Positions 1-11,738 of a stretch of DNA of 64,000 nucleotides are shown piece by piece. Below the pieces are notes generated by a model that worked only from the letters and a program-made list of their open reading frames with translations, searched no databases and had not been told where the DNA came from. The DNA is from Porphyra umbilicalis. Its lineage: Eukaryota; Rhodophyta; Bangiophyceae; Bangiales; Bangiaceae. The DNA lies in assembly GCA_002049455.2 (NCBI GenBank), contig KV918993.1, positions 1 to 64,000 on the forward strand. Reading direction: 5' to 3'. A program made the position numbers and the translations under genes. Numbering within the stretch: position 1 is the stretch's first letter; each line of letters starts with the position of its first letter.

Positions 1-815
1 GCCGCGTCCTCGATGCGGGTGTAGGCGCTGTCCTCGATGGGTGCTGCGGAAGAGGAGGGCGTCGACGCGGGCGCCGCCGGCACGTGCTCGGCCGTCCCGT
101 TGGCGCCCCCGTCCGCTGCCGCCGCCGCGCGGGTGGCCAAGCCCGGCGGCAGCACTGGCACTGTGTTGGGCGTGCACTCATCGCGGAAGAGCGGCACACG
201 AATGTCGACCTTGCCGCCCCGCCGAAAGCGAATGTTGCGTGACAGTGTGCGGAAGCGAGGGTGCGGCGTAATCACATCGTCCGAAGTGTAAAAAGAGCGC
301 GCGTAGGGCCCGTAGGGGGAAGTTGACGGCACCGTGCTGTCTTCGCAGCCGATGCGTGGAAAGGCCGTCAGGGTCATCACCGACTGGCCAGGCTCCAGGA
401 GAGCGGCCACCTCTCGCCGCCGCAGCGCCATATTCTGCTCCACGAGGTCGAGGTCAGCTGCATAGCAGCGGTAGGGCGTGCCAGGCGTGCCTTCGATCAT
501 CCAATTGGCGTACTCAGGGCGCCACAGAACCGCGACCGTCGAACCCGCCGGCGTCGCATGCTCCTCCCGGCTCAGGATTTCGAGCAGCTCCGCCGCGCGC
601 AGCAGAAGGCGCGTACGTCGACCGCTTGCGTCAGTCGCAAGGAGCGTGTACTCGATTTCGTCGCCCCACTTAAGCACGTCGTTGGTCCGCCCAACCGTGT
701 TCCGGTAGACCTCAAGAAACTGCGTGACGCCATCATCCTTGACGCGCTCCCGAACGCCGCCTTGGTCCTCGTCTGTCCACGATAACGGCACACCCGCCGC
801 TTCCAGGAAGCCCAT
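1..815 (-). CDS. GCLC: Glutamate-cysteine ligase catalytic subunit (N-terminal part, runs off the left edge)
   Basis: First enzyme of glutathione synthesis: it joins L-glutamate to L-cysteine using ATP, in cytosol or plastid. Read on the minus strand from the ATG at 815, the protein begins MGFLEAAGVPLSWTD and stays open to base 1, about 271 residues. Stretches typical of the eukaryotic (animal/fungal-type) GCL family follow in order: FLEVYRNTVGRTNDVLKWGD, then EIEY, LWRPEYANWMIEGTPGTPY, NMALRRREVAALL, and HPRFRTLSRNIRFRRGGKVD. In the family these form the N-terminal half of the active site. The catalytic C-terminal half lies outside the window. There is no obvious transit peptide before the conserved start. 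It is divergent from the helicase gene at 2612, with a shared upstream region of about 1.8 kb. The identification is firm from motif order; what is inferred is only the exact C-terminal structure. Confidence 0.9.
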   Translation of the reverse strand, partial: MGFLEAAGVPLSWTDEDQGGVRERVKDDGVTQFLEVYRNTVGRTNDVLKWGDEIEYTLLATDASGRRTRLLLRAAELLEILSREEHATPAGSTVAVLWRPEYANWMIEGTPGTPYRCYAADLDLVEQNMALRRREVAALLEPGQSVMTLTAFPRIGCEDSTVPSTSPYGPYARSFYTSDDVITPHPRFRTLSRNIRFRRGGKVDIRVPLFRDECTPNTVPVLPPGLATRAAAAADGGANGTAEHVPAAPASTPSSSAAPIEDSAYTRIEDA

Positions 816-2611
816 TCGGGGCGACAGGGGAGAGCAAAGCGCCACAGCACAACAAACCCAGATTGGCCCGCCGCCTGCTGCCTCAGCAGGACGCTCCTGC
901 GGCCAGACAACGACAAGGCTCTAGGGCACTTAGGGCAGAAAACACCACAGCGGGCGTGTGCAGTGGGTGAGCTACTGCAACTGCCACCCACCGTCACTGC
1001 GAGTGCGCGCTACAAAACCTGCGACCGCCGGTGGAGGGGCACTTGCTACGGCTGCTGCGACGCCGCATCCCCGACCAGCGGACGATGCAGAGCAGCTTGT
1101 GGTACCGTGAGGTGCAGAATGAGCCACGCAACTACAAGCTGTCGATCCTTCTCAAAGAGTCGAAACTCCATGCAGGTTCCATCCCATGAACTTCAAGTGC
1201 ATCGTGAGCTTCGAGACAGCACTGAAAAACAGTCCACACCAAATAATTATAAGATATTTCCCATTAGCATGCGAAAGAATTTGATGGAGAAGTTGCATGC
1301 GCACACCCAATACAACACGCCGGTTTCAGTTTGCTGACAATGTAGTTGTTTTCTGCTTGGTGAGCATCCTCTTTCAGTCCAAGTGCGCCCCGCCAAACCC
1401 CTCGCAGAGTTATTTGTCGGGCCCCCCCCCTCAGCAGCGGCTCAGAGCAGGTGGCCTTCAGCGCACAGGCCTGCGTCTGGCTTGCAACTGGCCACTTGGT
1501 CGCGTGCGGCCCTCAACGAGCAAGGAGTGGGGGGGGCGCGTGGACGCGGCGAGCGCAGCTGAACAGCCCCCTCGTCTCGGCGTCGCGTGGTGTGTCGGCG
1601 CACGATCCGCCCCCTCCCATTGCCGGCGGGTGACGGTGGTGGCGGCTCGCCCTTTCTTCTTCCCCCTGCGATCAGGCGCAGCGTCGTCGAGAGTCCTGTT
1701 TGCGGCTGGCGACCGCGCGTGTGGGCCGCCACTGGCGGTTGCTATTGAGGCGGTGGTTGCGTGGGGCGGTGGGCGGGCGTGGTTTGGCCAACGGTCGACC
1801 CGGTGTCGCCGACAGGCCTGTCCCGCGGGTTTGTTGCGGGCCTGGTCGAGGCGCGGGCGCGTTTGTGGAGGTCGGCTGGTCGGCTGGTTGTTTGTGGAGT
1901 TGTTGGGGCTGGTGCCGCAGGCACCCGGCTGCGGTTGGCGTTACCTGAGGCTGGTCGACGTCAGTCGTGTCGGTTTTGGACCAGCGTGGATCGGTCGCAC
2001 TCGGGTGACGACGTTGAGGGTCTTTGGGTGCCTCGTGGCAGCTGCGGGCGGCTCGCGATCGCTCCCGTTCGTGCCCGTGGGCACCGGGCACTCGTGGCAT
2101 CGGGCTGTTGCACAACGGCCGTGTTCGAGCGTGCCCTTATCCCAAGGTTGATCGTCGAGGGGACCCCCCTCTATCGTACCATCCGTCGGGTGGCGTGGCG
2201 TACCATCCTGTCGCGATCGGCTACGTTGTCTCCATCTCCCCTGTTGGAGCACCAGCTACATCTCCAAGGTGACTCTACCTTTAGACGTGTGCCGTTGCCG
2301 CTGTTGCATCCTGGTTTTCGTTGATTCGCACGTTCTGTTCTTGTTGCGGGCCCTTCCCTTCAAGACTGAATTGGTGAACTGTTGCGGTCTGCGCTGTGTC
2401 TCGGGTTTGTCGTCGTCCGCGTCATCAGGTGCTCTCTTCCTTTGGCCCCTGCCTTTGGTGCTCTAGTGCTTTGCCTTCGGACTTTGGTCTCCCGTTGTGG
2501 GTACCTCGTCACATTCAGCAGTTGACGAACCGGTGTTCCCTTGCTCCCTCGGAGTCGCCCCTGTGCGCGATCGTGGGCCACGCTGGCGGTGGCCGCACTC
2601 CCCCTCAAGTC
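816..2611. other. Intergenic region between divergent GCLC and DDX6 genes
   Basis: About 1.8 kb between two divergent starts, so it must hold both promoters and 5' leaders. Long open frames cross it on both strands, but they begin with GTG/TTG or have arginine/proline-rich composition typical of GC-rich non-coding DNA. I see no TATA box or repeat that I can assign. Confidence 0.5.
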
Positions 2612-5600
2612 ATGAGCGGCGCGAACCGCGGCGGTCGGCCGCGCTACGATGTGCACCCACGTACAGCTGCCGCCCCCCATGCAGGACCCGCTTTAGGGCC
2701 CGCGGCGGTCCGCCCCACTCCGCCATCGACAGGCGCCTGGGGCCGTGGCCCCCCGCTGACGGCCACTTTCCGCCCGCAGCCGGCCCATCCGTCGATGCCA
2801 TACGGGACGTCGCCGCCGGCGGCTGGGGTGCGCTATGGACAGCCGCCGCCGCAGGCGGCGCCGCGTTACGGGCAGCCGCCACCTTCGGCCGGTTACGCGC
2901 CCCAGTACGGCGCCCAATATCCTCCGCCGCCACCCCAGGCGCCGCCGGGGGCGCCGCCTGGCCAGTCGCCGCACGCTAGGCCTCCGGGAGTGATGGTTGG
3001 TGGCTACCGTCAACCATTTATGCAGCAGATGCCCCCGCCGCAGCCTCATCAAGCCCCGCCCCCGCCGCCACAGGCGCTGGCATCTTCCCAAGCAGCGGCA
3101 GCACCTCCGGCGCAGACTGCGCTCCAAGGTCCCCCGCAACATCCGCAGCAGCGCCAACCTCCTCGACCGATGCCGCCGCCGCAGCAGCCACTTCTGCCTG
3201 TGCCGCCCCCGCCGCAGCAGCCGCAGCCGCAGCTGCAGGCACCGCACATGCAGCCACGTCTTCAAGAACCGAATAACCAGGCGCAGCCACAGCAGATTCT
3301 TCAGCAACCTTCGCACCAGATGCAGCAGCAGCCTCTTCACCAAGCTCGGCCGCAACCTCCGCAGCCGACGCCTCAGGCGCCTCCGCCGCAGGCGCAACAA
3401 GCGCAGGTGGCGTTCCAGCAAAGACCACAACCGGGCTACTCGCCGTCGTACTACGGCAATGGTGGCGGCAGTCAGAATCCTTCCTATGGCGGTCCGAACT
3501 CGGGGGTTCGCTCGCAAGGCGTCACGCCTCAAGGGCAGGCGCCCCCGCCGCCCATGCAACAGCCGCAGCAGCCACAGCAGCCGCAGCAGCCGCAGCAGCT
3601 GCAGCAACCCCAGCAGCCGCAGCAGCTGCAGCATCCGCAGCAGCCGCAGCAGCCACAGCAGCCACAGCAGCGGCAGCATCCGCAGCAACCGCAGCAGTCG
3701 CAGCAGCCGCAGCAGTCGCAGCAGCCGCAGCAGGTGCAGCAGCCGCAGCAGGTGCAGCAGCCGCAGCAGGTGCAGCAGCCGCAGCAGCCACAACAGGGGC
3801 AGCAACCGCAGCAACCGCAGCAACCGCAGCAGGTGCAGCAGGTGCAGCAGCCGCAGCCGCAGCCGCAGCAATCACCGGTGCAGATGCAACCGATGCCTCC
3901 TCACCAGCAGCAGCAGCAGCCTTCTAGTCAGCAGCAGCAGCATCAACATCGTCAGCAGCAGCAGCAGCCTCGTCAGCAGCAGCAGCAGCCTCGTCAGCCG
4001 CAGCAGCAGCCTCGTCAGCCGCAGCAGCAGCAGCCTCGCCAACAGCCGCAGCAGCAGCCTCGCCAACAGCAGCAGCAGCAGCAGCCTCGCCAGCAGCAGC
4101 AGCAGCAGCCTCGCCAGCAGCAGCAGCAGCTGTCTCGCCAGCAGCAGCAGCAGCAGCCTCGCCAGCAGCAGCAGCAGCATCCTCGCCAGCAGCAGCAGCA
4201 GCAGCCTCGTCGTCAGCAGCAGCCTGCCCGCTCGCAGCAGCAGCAGTCGTCAAATGGCCAGGCGCCGGTGCCGCGTCAATTACCGCAGCACCAGCAGTCT
4301 TACGTGCCGCCGCCCGTTCAACAACGCGTGCACCAAGATGCGCGGCTCAACCCGCCAGTGACACAGGCGTCGCCTCGTGCTGTTGCGCCGCAGGCGCTTA
4401 ACAATGGCTCGGCCAACCACGGGACCGGGGCTGTCTCCGTCTCAGGCCCGGGCTCCTCTTCGTCGGCCATGATTGTGGCTGGCCAGCCGCAAGGCCGGCC
4501 AACGCGCCCTCGTGACGATCGCATCAAGACAGAGGATGTGACGGCGACCAAGGGCAACGAGTTTGCCGACTACTACCTCAAGCAGGACCTGCTGCTGGGC
4601 ATCTTTGATGAGGGCTTTGAGAAACCATCGCCTATCCAGGAGGAGGCCATTCCGGTAGCCCTGGTAGGCCGCGACATCCTGGCGCGCGCCAAAAACGGGA
4701 CGGGTAAGACGGGGGCGTTCCTCATCCCCATCCTGGAGCGCGTGGACGTCAGCCAAGATACCCCTGGGGCGGTGGTGCTCGTCCCGACTCGGGAGCTGGC
4801 TCTGCAGACGGCGCAGGTTGCCAAGAAGCTGGGGCGCCATCTGAAGGGCCTCGAGGTGATGGTGTCCACTGGTGGGACGGCCCTCAAGGACGACATTATG
4901 CGGCTGTATCAGCCTGTGCATGTGCTGGTGGCCACGCCCGGTCGGGTGCTCGATTTGGCGGAGAAGGGCGTTGCAAAGCTGTCCGGCTGCAAGTTGCTGG
5001 TATTGGACGAGGCCGACAAACTATTGTCACGCGAGTTCACGCCGCTTGTGGAAGCCATCATCACGCGCCACCTGCCCAAGGAGCGGCAGATCATGCTGTT
5101 CTCTGCGACCTTTCCGGTTGCCGTCAAGGGCTTCCGGGACCGCTTCCAGCGCAAGGCGCACGAGATTAACCTGATGGACGAGCTGACTCTGCGGGGCATC
5201 ACGCAGTTTTACGCCTTCGTGGAGGAGTCCAAGAAGGTGCACTGCCTCAATACGCTCTTCTCCAAGTTGCAGATTAACCAGAGTATCATCTTCTGCAACA
5301 GCGTCACCCGCGTGGAGCTGCTGGCCAAGAAGATCACAGAGCTGGGCTATTCGTGCTTCTACATCCACGCCAAGATGCCTCAGAGCCATCGCAACCGCGT
5401 CTTTCATGACTTCCGGTCGGGCGCGTGCCGCAACTTGGTGTCGTCGGATCTGTTTACCCGCGGCATTGACATCCAAGCGGTCAACGTGGTCATCAACTTT
5501 GACTTTCCCAAGAGCTCCGAGACCTACCTTCACCGCGTGGGCCGGTCGGGCCGCTTTGGCCACCGGGGGCTGGCGATCTCCATGATCACCTTTGAGGACC

Positions 5601-5689
5601 GGTTCAACCTGTACCGCATCGAGCAGGAGCTCGGCACCGAGATTGGACCGATCCCGCCGTCGGTCGATAAGGACCTGTACTGCGCCTAG
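2612..5689 (+). CDS. DDX6: DEAD-box RNA helicase of the DDX6/Dhh1 family with long Q/P-rich N-terminus
   Basis: ATP-dependent RNA helicase of P-bodies; in other eukaryotes DDX6/Dhh1 represses translation and promotes decapping with Pat1, Edc3 and the CCR4-NOT complex. I start it at the ATG at 2612 (MSGANRGG); the open frame upstream has no ATG. Length is 1025 residues against about 430-500 for the usual family member. Residues 1-640 are low complexity: P/A-rich, then P-Q repeats (from about residue 310), then long Q tracts broken by R and P (about 430-550). The helicase core starts near residue 649 (NEFADYYL, Q-motif FEKPSPIQ). It carries AKNGTGKT (693), [17 protein letters not shown] (799-802), SAT (831-833) and HRVGRSGR (974). 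The phrases DDX6 is known by, such as [15 protein letters not shown] and [20 protein letters not shown], are present. The CAG/CCG-rich DNA is prone to length change. No intron is seen. Confidence 0.95.
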   Translation: MSGANRGGRPRYDVHPRTAAAPHAGPALGPAAVRPTPPSTGAWGRGPPLTATFRPQPAHPSMPYGTSPPAAGVRYGQPPPQAAPRYGQPPPSAGYAPQYGAQYPPPPPQAPPGAPPGQSPHARPPGVMVGGYRQPFMQQMPPPQPHQAPPPPPQALASSQAAAAPPAQTALQGPPQHPQQRQPPRPMPPPQQPLLPVPPPPQQPQPQLQAPHMQPRLQEPNNQAQPQQILQQPSHQMQQQPLHQARPQPPQPTPQAPPPQAQQAQVAFQQRPQPGYSPSYYGNGGGSQNPSYGGPNSGVRSQGVTPQGQAPPPPMQQPQQPQQPQQPQQLQQPQQPQQLQHPQQPQQPQQPQQRQHPQQPQQSQQPQQSQQPQQVQQPQQVQQPQQVQQPQQPQQGQQPQQPQQPQQVQQVQQPQPQPQQSPVQMQPMPPHQQQQQPSSQQQQHQHRQQQQQPRQQQQQPRQPQQQPRQPQQQQPRQQPQQQPRQQQQQQQPRQQQQQQPRQQQQQLSRQQQQQQPRQQQQQHPRQQQQQQPRRQQQPARSQQQQSSNGQAPVPRQLPQHQQSYVPPPVQQRVHQDARLNPPVTQASPRAVAPQALNNGSANHGTGAVSVSGPGSSSSAMIVAGQPQGRPTRPRDDRIKTEDVTATKGNEFADYYLKQDLLLGIFDEGFEKPSPIQEEAIPVALVGRDILARAKNGTGKTGAFLIPILERVDVSQDTPGAVVLVPTRELALQTAQVAKKLGRHLKGLEVMVSTGGTALKDDIMRLYQPVHVLVATPGRVLDLAEKGVAKLSGCKLLVLDEADKLLSREFTPLVEAIITRHLPKERQIMLFSATFPVAVKGFRDRFQRKAHEINLMDELTLRGITQFYAFVEESKKVHCLNTLFSKLQINQSIIFCNSVTRVELLAKKITELGYSCFYIHAKMPQSHRNRVFHDFRSGACRNLVSSDLFTRGIDIQAVNVVINFDFPKSSETYLHRVGRSGRFGHRGLAISMITFEDRFNLYRIEQELGTEIGPIPPSVDKDLYCA

Positions 5690-6663
5690 GCTGCCCTTGC
5701 GGCTGAGCCGTCGCATGGGAGAGCGAAGCGGCGCCTGCGTGGGCGTCGTGTCAACGGTTGCCCGACTTCCTTGCCTGGCGTGTACAGCTCGTGGTGCCGC
5801 TGTGGTGGGGGTGGTGGATGGGTGGTTGGTGGCGGGCGGTACTTGCTTGTCCTGTTTCGGTGCTGGTTGGAGTGCCAAGGTTTTGGCGGCTGCATGCAAT
5901 GTGCGGTGGGATGAGCCCGCAGCTCTGCCGAGCCTTCCTCGTTTTCTCTGTTCTCCTTTTGGTTTCGCGTCGAGTTTGCATTGTGTTTTTGCGTGTTTGT
6001 GTGCGAGTTTGAGTTGGCGTGTGTGCAGGCGTGCTTTGCATGGCACCTGTGCGGGCGTGTGGGGTGTTCCTGGTGGGGACGTGGTGGTGACTTCTCTCGG
6101 CGGTCGGCTGGCACCTGCAAGGTTGTCGGCCGGCCGCCAGGGGCCTGGATGGGGGGGCCTCCCCTTCTGGCTCTTTGACGGCTGGCGTCGATGGGCGGGC
6201 GTCGACGGCTGCCGGGTGACTGGTACACACCGGACGACTATGGCGCCGCGGCGAGTACGGCACGTCAACTCTGTGCTCGCTGCGGTGGCCGTTCTGGTGT
6301 GCCACTGGTCGGGCGTGGAGGGTGGGTGGGCCACGAGCCTGGGCTTGTACGCCGGGCTTGTGTGGTGCGGAAGGGCGACCGCAAGCGCTTGTAGCGCCGA
6401 TGGCCGCTCGTACGGCCGCGGGTCGGGCGGCTGGGGGGGTCACGCCGCAGTGCGGTGTGGGTGTGGTGGGTTGTGGACTGGAGGGGGCGTGGTGGGTCGG
6501 GGGACGAGCAACTAACAGAAAAATGGGTGCGAAAAAAAACAATAAAAATAAGGGACTGGGCGCGGAGCGGGGGCGCGTGCGACAGCGCGAGTGCCCGCCC
6601 CGCGTCTGGTCCCACCAAACAAGACAGACGCGGCCACGACCCCGACGCAAACCGCCAGCATCT
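5690..6663. other. Intergenic / 3' region after DDX6
   Basis: About 1 kb with T/G-rich plus-strand composition directly after the helicase stop, then an A-rich patch near 6520-6550. No convincing gene, TIR or tandem repeat was found. The terminator and poly(A) site of DDX6 should lie here, but no canonical AATAAA could be assigned with confidence. Confidence 0.4.
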
Positions 6664-8038
6664 TTACGTCTGGTCTGCAGCGCGGGGTCGGCGCTGCAGC
6701 GCGGGCAGGCAGCGGTGCGGACGCCACGCCTGATCGTCGTCGCCCTCGCGCGCTGCCGCGGGGACCCTTACGGGCCCTACGCACGCCGCACGCGGCAACG
6801 AGTGCCACCCGACCCGCGGTCTGCGCGCCCCCGCAGCTGCCCTCACCGCGCCCCGACGCCGACCCGGCGCCGCCGGTGGCGCCCCCCACCCACCGACGCA
6901 CCGCCGCCGCCCCGGGGCGGTCGCCCCCCCCGCAGGCGCCCTAGGCGGCGGTCCCCCCCCCCCCCCCCCCGGCGTCCACGGCGGCAGCCGCCGCAGCTGC
7001 GCCACGACAAACACCCCCCCCGCCGCCGCCTTAACCGCCCACGCCCCCCGCCGCCGCCCGCGGGCGGCCGCCAACCCCACCGCCGCCGCGGCCGACAGGC
7101 CGTGGGCAACCACCGCCACGCGCGCCACGCCGCGGCCCGCCTCCACCGCCGCCGCCGGCACGGTGCCGGCGGCGACAAGGTCCCCCGTCGCCCGCCCGTA
7201 CGCGGCCGCCGACAAGAGGGTGACGAGCGTGAGCGCCACGCGCGTCGGCGCGTCAAAGTCGACGCGCTCCCGCTGGGACGCGGCGGCAACCGCCGCCGCG
7301 GCGGTCGGGTCGAGCGGGGCGGCGGGGGGAGCCCCGCCGCCGCCCGCGCCCGCCACAGGGCCCTTGCGGAGGGGCGTTAGCGCGTCGCCACGCCGCCGCG
7401 GCGGCGGGGCCGCCGCCCCGCGCGCCGCGTCGCGGCCCGCCCGACCCGCCGACGCGAGCGCGGCCGCGTCGTCGGCGCGCGCCTGCCGCGCGGCGCCGAG
7501 GGCTAAAAACCCCCCCCCGTCGGCGCCCCCACCAAACGCCGCCCGCGCGGCGGAGCGGGCGGCCACGTCCGCGCCCGTCGGCCCGACCGCCGGCGGCCGC
7601 ACGTCAATGGGGAGGCCGAGGCGGCGGGAGACGGCCACGTAGCCGCCGGCCTTGCCGATACGGTCGGCGAGGTCGTACCGCCCGGCGGCGACGAGGTTGG
7701 CATACGCGAGCGGCATGGGCGGAGGCGGCGGCGGGGGGGGAGGGGAGGGGTGCCGCTGTCGCCGCCGCTGCCGCCGCTGTCGTGGGCGCTTGGGGGGGGG
7801 GGGGTTCCCGCGGCAGCGCCGCGGCCGACGCGAGGTACGCGCGGAGGTCCGCTTCCAGCGCCGCCCACGTCGGCCCGTCGACGGCGTCGGCGGCCATGGA
7901 CGGTGGGGGGCGGCGGGCCGTGCGGGGTGGGGGGCGGGCGGCGGCGGCGGCGCGGGCGCCGACGGCGGCGCCGCCGCGCTGCCCCCGCCGCGGGCCCGCG
8001 GTGGGCGTCCAGCCAGACCAGCTGCCGACAAAAGCCAT
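6664..8038 (-). CDS. Probable plastid-targeted membrane protein, function unknown (frame changes at G/C runs)
   Basis: Not recognised as a named protein. From the ATG at 8038 the protein begins MAFVGSWSGWTPTAGPRRGQ, an R/A/P-rich leader resembling a plastid transit peptide, then WAALEADLRAYLASAAALPRE. At the poly-C run near 7735-7745 (plus strand) the frame changes to MPLAYANLVAAGRYDLADRI and GGYVAVSRRLGLP. That GRYDL...GGY..V.RRLGL pattern occurs in plant and algal plastid proteins as a small helical module, which supports joining the two frames. Downstream are three hydrophobic stretches (around RVALTLVTLLSAAAYG, VARVAVVAHGLSAAAAVGLA, AAAGGVFVVAQL), suggesting an integral membrane protein. 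The C-terminus is uncertain: the frame as assembled runs to 6664, but a one-base change in the 6952-6970 C run would end it at the stop at 6941-6943. Short introns at these places cannot be excluded. Confidence 0.5.
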
Positions 8039-9767
8039 GGCAGGCAGGCGGGGAGTGGCAGGCAGGGGCTGTGGGGCAAGTGGACGCCGGCGGCAGGGAG
8101 AAGCCCCAGACGGTCCGGTGCCGCGGCAACGACCACGGGGCCGCCGAGGGTGGAAGCCGCCCGACTTGGTCGTGGGCGGCCGCGTCAGATCCAAGCGGAG
8201 CTGCTGCCGACGACGAGCTTTTGGAGCAGCGACACTGTTTTTTTTTCAGTTTGCCGTGCGAAACCTTGTGATTCAAGTACACAAATCAATGGACGTCCGA
8301 TTTTTGCGGAAAAACCCTTGCGCCGGGTGGCGGAGGCGCTGGTGCTTGCACCGCGCCAACGAGCGGCCGGTGCAGGCGCCCGCACTACAGCGCGCGTCGC
8401 GGTGCCAACCGCTCCGCCGCGGCGCCTCACGAAACAGCGTGCAGCGGACCATTCGCGAACATGCCAGCCGCGGATGCCCTTGCAGTCCCCGGCCTTGGCG
8501 GACGTGAACATGACAAACTGATGTCCTGCGCTGCTTCTATCGCACGCTGCTCCCAAGAACAAAAGTGGTGCGGCCCCCATCATGGGGCCATGATGGTACA
8601 GAACGCAGTAAATAGAAGCTGGCTCTGTCCGTGTGCGCCGAGTGGGCGCACATCGTGACGTAGGTACACCTTGACCTGCAATTCTCACCTCTCCCCCTCT
8701 GCAAAAGCGGGTCCTGTCTGGCCGTTGCGCCATCCAAGCGAGCGTCGGACACAACAGGACCTTCTGGCGTGAACAATTTGGGTAAGCGATTGGGGAGGCG
8801 CGTCTCTCCCCATTTTCGCAGAGTGTGGCTGAGAGGGAGACCACTACGTTGAATACCTGCAGGCGAAGAGAAATGCGCAAGGGGGGAGGAGAGCGAGTGG
8901 CGCTGCAAGAAGAAAGGCATGGTGCCAATCTCCACGGCGTCGCTCTTGACGGACAACAGCGCGAAAGAACGTGCACGACGAAACGTTGGACAAAAATGTT
9001 CTTTCCTCCTTCAAAAACAGGAACGCAGTCTACTAGAAAAGATGACCGTGCAACCCAGTCGTCGGGCTGCCCGAAACTTGCGTCCACCTCGTCCACCATC
9101 ACCTGTACAGGCCACACACCAAAGCCGTACAAAAACATAGGACGGCTGCAGGGCCACACCATGTATGTACAACAAGGGGGGCGGCTTGTGCCGACCGGCG
9201 TGCACGTGCACAACCGGCCAAACCTCGCGGCCCAGCTCTCCGTTGACACCCATCGACGAGTGCACGAGCAGACACACAATGAGGTACCAGAACGTGGACA
9301 GGCGGCGTGCGACGGCGGCGTCCACCTGGCGTCGACAGCCAAACCCGCCGAGTCCAGCTAGCGGTCCCATCCTGTCAGCGCCCCCACGGCGGGAGCATGC
9401 TTGACAGTGACGTCGACCGCCTCGCCGTCGCACGATTGACAATTCTGCGCCTACGCACAAGTAGGACGCACAGAACGGCGAAGCCACTTGCCGACCACGT
9501 GGTCGGGAGCAGCAACGCGACGGCAGTTGCTGCCATCGTAGGGGCGACACACTGCCCGGGCGGCGACGGACACGACAACCAGCGGCCAATAGCGCCTGCA
9601 CCGCCGTGAGCCGCCTCGTCATCGCCGTCGAGCTCGCGGGCGCTACCCAGCATGGATGAGCGCCGTCGAGCGCACATGTCTGGCCGCCGTCCACATCGCC
9701 ACGGCGATGCGGCGATCGACCGACCACGGGCTGACGCCAAGAAAGAACGAGAACACAACCGGCACCT
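8039..9767. other. Non-coding spacer
   Basis: About 1.7 kb upstream of the minus-strand plastid-protein gene. Open frames up to 385 codons on the minus strand start with non-ATG codons, have cysteine/arginine-rich composition and match no family I know. No TIR pair or tandem array was found. Confidence 0.4.
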
Positions 9768-10217
9768 TCAAAACCGAATGTGGATGACGCAGGTCGTCGT
9801 TGCCTGCCGCCGGGTCAGCCGCAGGACTCCCCCGTCGCCGAGCCCATACTCCCGCAGCGTGCGCCCGCTGCGCAGGCGGCGGCCCGTCTGGGTTACCAGA
9901 CAGAGGCGCTCCGGGCGGGAAATGTCAAAGGCGGCGGCCGCCTTGGCCAGCGCCGTGTCGACCAAATCGTCGGCCTCCACCTCGAGCAGCCGCGTCGGTA
10001 GGTGGGGGGAGCTCCCCGAGGAGGGGGTCTTGACGTCCGCAGCCGAAGGGGTCACCGACGGGGCGGCGGCCGCAGATGCAGCCGTAGGGGAAGTCGAAGG
10101 GGAGGACGCCGCACACGTGGAAGGCGATGATGCCGCTGATGAGGCCGCAGCGGCCACCGCTGCGACAGAAGCCACGCCGCGGGGGGCGGTCAGCGTCGAC
10201 CGAACGAGCAGCCGCAT
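9768..10217 (-). CDS. Ubiquitin-like domain protein with a long loop insertion
   Basis: 149 residues from an ATG at 10217. The last half (residues 75-136) reads as a ubiquitin fold from strand 2 onward: TRLLEVEADDLVDTALAKA (ubiquitin TITLEVEPSDTIENVKAK), then LCLVTQTGRRLRSGRTLREY (ubiquitin [20 protein letters not shown]), then GLGDGGVLRLTRR. The first ten residues, MRLLVRSTLT, resemble ubiquitin strand 1 (MQIFVKTLTG). Between them lie about 64 residues of A/S/P/T-rich sequence. So either the beta1-beta2 turn carries a large flexible insertion or the similarity of the first strand is chance. There is no C-terminal GG, so processing and conjugation as a modifier are unlikely; a splice near the C-terminus could change that. 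The product may act as a Ubl domain in a larger complex. Function unknown. Confidence 0.55.
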   Translation of the reverse strand: MRLLVRSTLTAPRGVASVAAVAAAASSAASSPSTCAASSPSTSPTAASAAAAPSVTPSAADVKTPSSGSSPHLPTRLLEVEADDLVDTALAKAAAAFDISRPERLCLVTQTGRRLRSGRTLREYGLGDGGVLRLTRRQATTTCVIHIRF

Positions 10218-11738
10218 GTTGGTCGACGGGAGGAGAGGGTGGATAGCGGAAAGGCGAAACAGGGGGTTGGAAGAGAAGAGAGATCAGCAAGAAGAAATGA
10301 ACGTAGGAGGCGTCCAAGCAAGACGCAACACAACCAGCCGGAGGGGGGGGACCAGACGTGTTGGGCCGAGCGTCTCCGCCAGCGGTCACCCGAGCCCTCC
10401 TGCGGGCGCCGGCACCCCGGGCCACGACCGGGGAGGGGTTTAAGACCACCCACACACGACGCGGCAGGCAACGGGACCGGGTGTGGCAACGAGGGGTGGC
10501 GGGTGATGCGGTTGGGCGAACGCAACGGAGACGTCACCAGCGCGTGGGACACGGGCTCTAGAAATACGCCTGCACTGGCGCCAGAGGCTTGCCTTCCCCC
10601 CCCCCCTAAAAAGCACCTGCACTCGGTTGCGGTGACAGGCGCGTCACAGCCCTGCTGGCGGCGGCATGGCCCGAATGGCCACGCGTCGTGCTCATCAGCC
10701 GGCAGACAGCGCGAGGTGGCCCGTTCGGGGCCTCGAGCTGGGCATCCTGGAGGCATCCAATTGAGCACAGTGCGTCTCGAAAGGTCGGAAGCGGTCGTGC
10801 AGCTGAAACCGACGCTGTGCTCCTTCAATGGGGTAGGACCACAATGGCTGTTTTGGGTGTTGCAGACCCCGAAATGTTTTGCGAAACCCTCCTGATGAGC
10901 CATCAGATGATTGTTTTCCCCGCAATATTTTGAATAGAGGTTTCGGGCGGCCGTTGGCGAGAGTCCTTTACACCGTTGTAACCGCCATCACATCACAAGT
11001 ATGGATACGGTGCGTCTAGACGCCAACCAGCGCCCCAAGAGCGCTTCACAAAGCGTTGCCCCATAGCCGCATTGCGGGTCTGGCGAGAGACGCAAGACCT
11101 GTCATCTTTTGTGGCGTACACGGCCAACGCCAGGGGAAAATCTTCCGTAGTATGCAGTATCGCCTGGGTACCCTCCCCCCCCGTGCCGCCCCCCGCTTTC
11201 AAGGAGGATGTCACCAGCATGGAGGTACCATTCAACCTCGAAGAGAGCTTTCATTGGCCTGCTAGTCACCTACATCTGCTCTTCCATTGGCCTGTTCACT
11301 GCTGTCAGAGAGTTCCCGTTTCGGAGATATCTCCCACCTAAATGCTTTACCTCTGCTCACAGGCATTGCAACAGACTTTTGTGGTCAAAACTCGCAATGT
11401 GGGCCACAATCCCACAATGTGGGAACGCCCCGCAACTCCGTTCCACAGGACAGACTGGGTTTGTGGTCCTACCCCGTTTACGGAGCACAGCGCGGTGGGA
11501 TAGCGATAGACGATGGGACGCGCGTGGAAGACGTGGGCAACCATGATTGGTCGGTTTTTCGCGCGCCTGACCAGCAAGGACAAGTTTGGCAGTCGATGGC
11601 TCCAGAGGCCCATCGTGAGGTCCAGCCATGCTGAGCTGTTAGTGTAAGCAGTAAGATCGCTCCAGCACTGTTTAGTAAGTACATACGGTACATACTGTAT
11701 TCAAGCGGAATGTTTTTAACTTCTTGTGTGGTGCTTGC
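10218..11738. other. Spacer with an imperfect inverted repeat (arms 10813-10844 and 11462-11492)
   Basis: No convincing gene. Two segments about 620 bp apart share GCTGTGCTCC followed by GGGGTAGGACCACAA in opposite orientation, so 10813-11492 may be a decayed TIR element. No target duplication is visible at its edges, so the boundaries are uncertain. Confidence 0.35.

Noticed and set aside
2693-3871. 392-codon minus-strand leucine/arginine-rich ORF
   Set aside because: Complement of the CAG/CCG repeats that encode the Q/P-rich part of DDX6.
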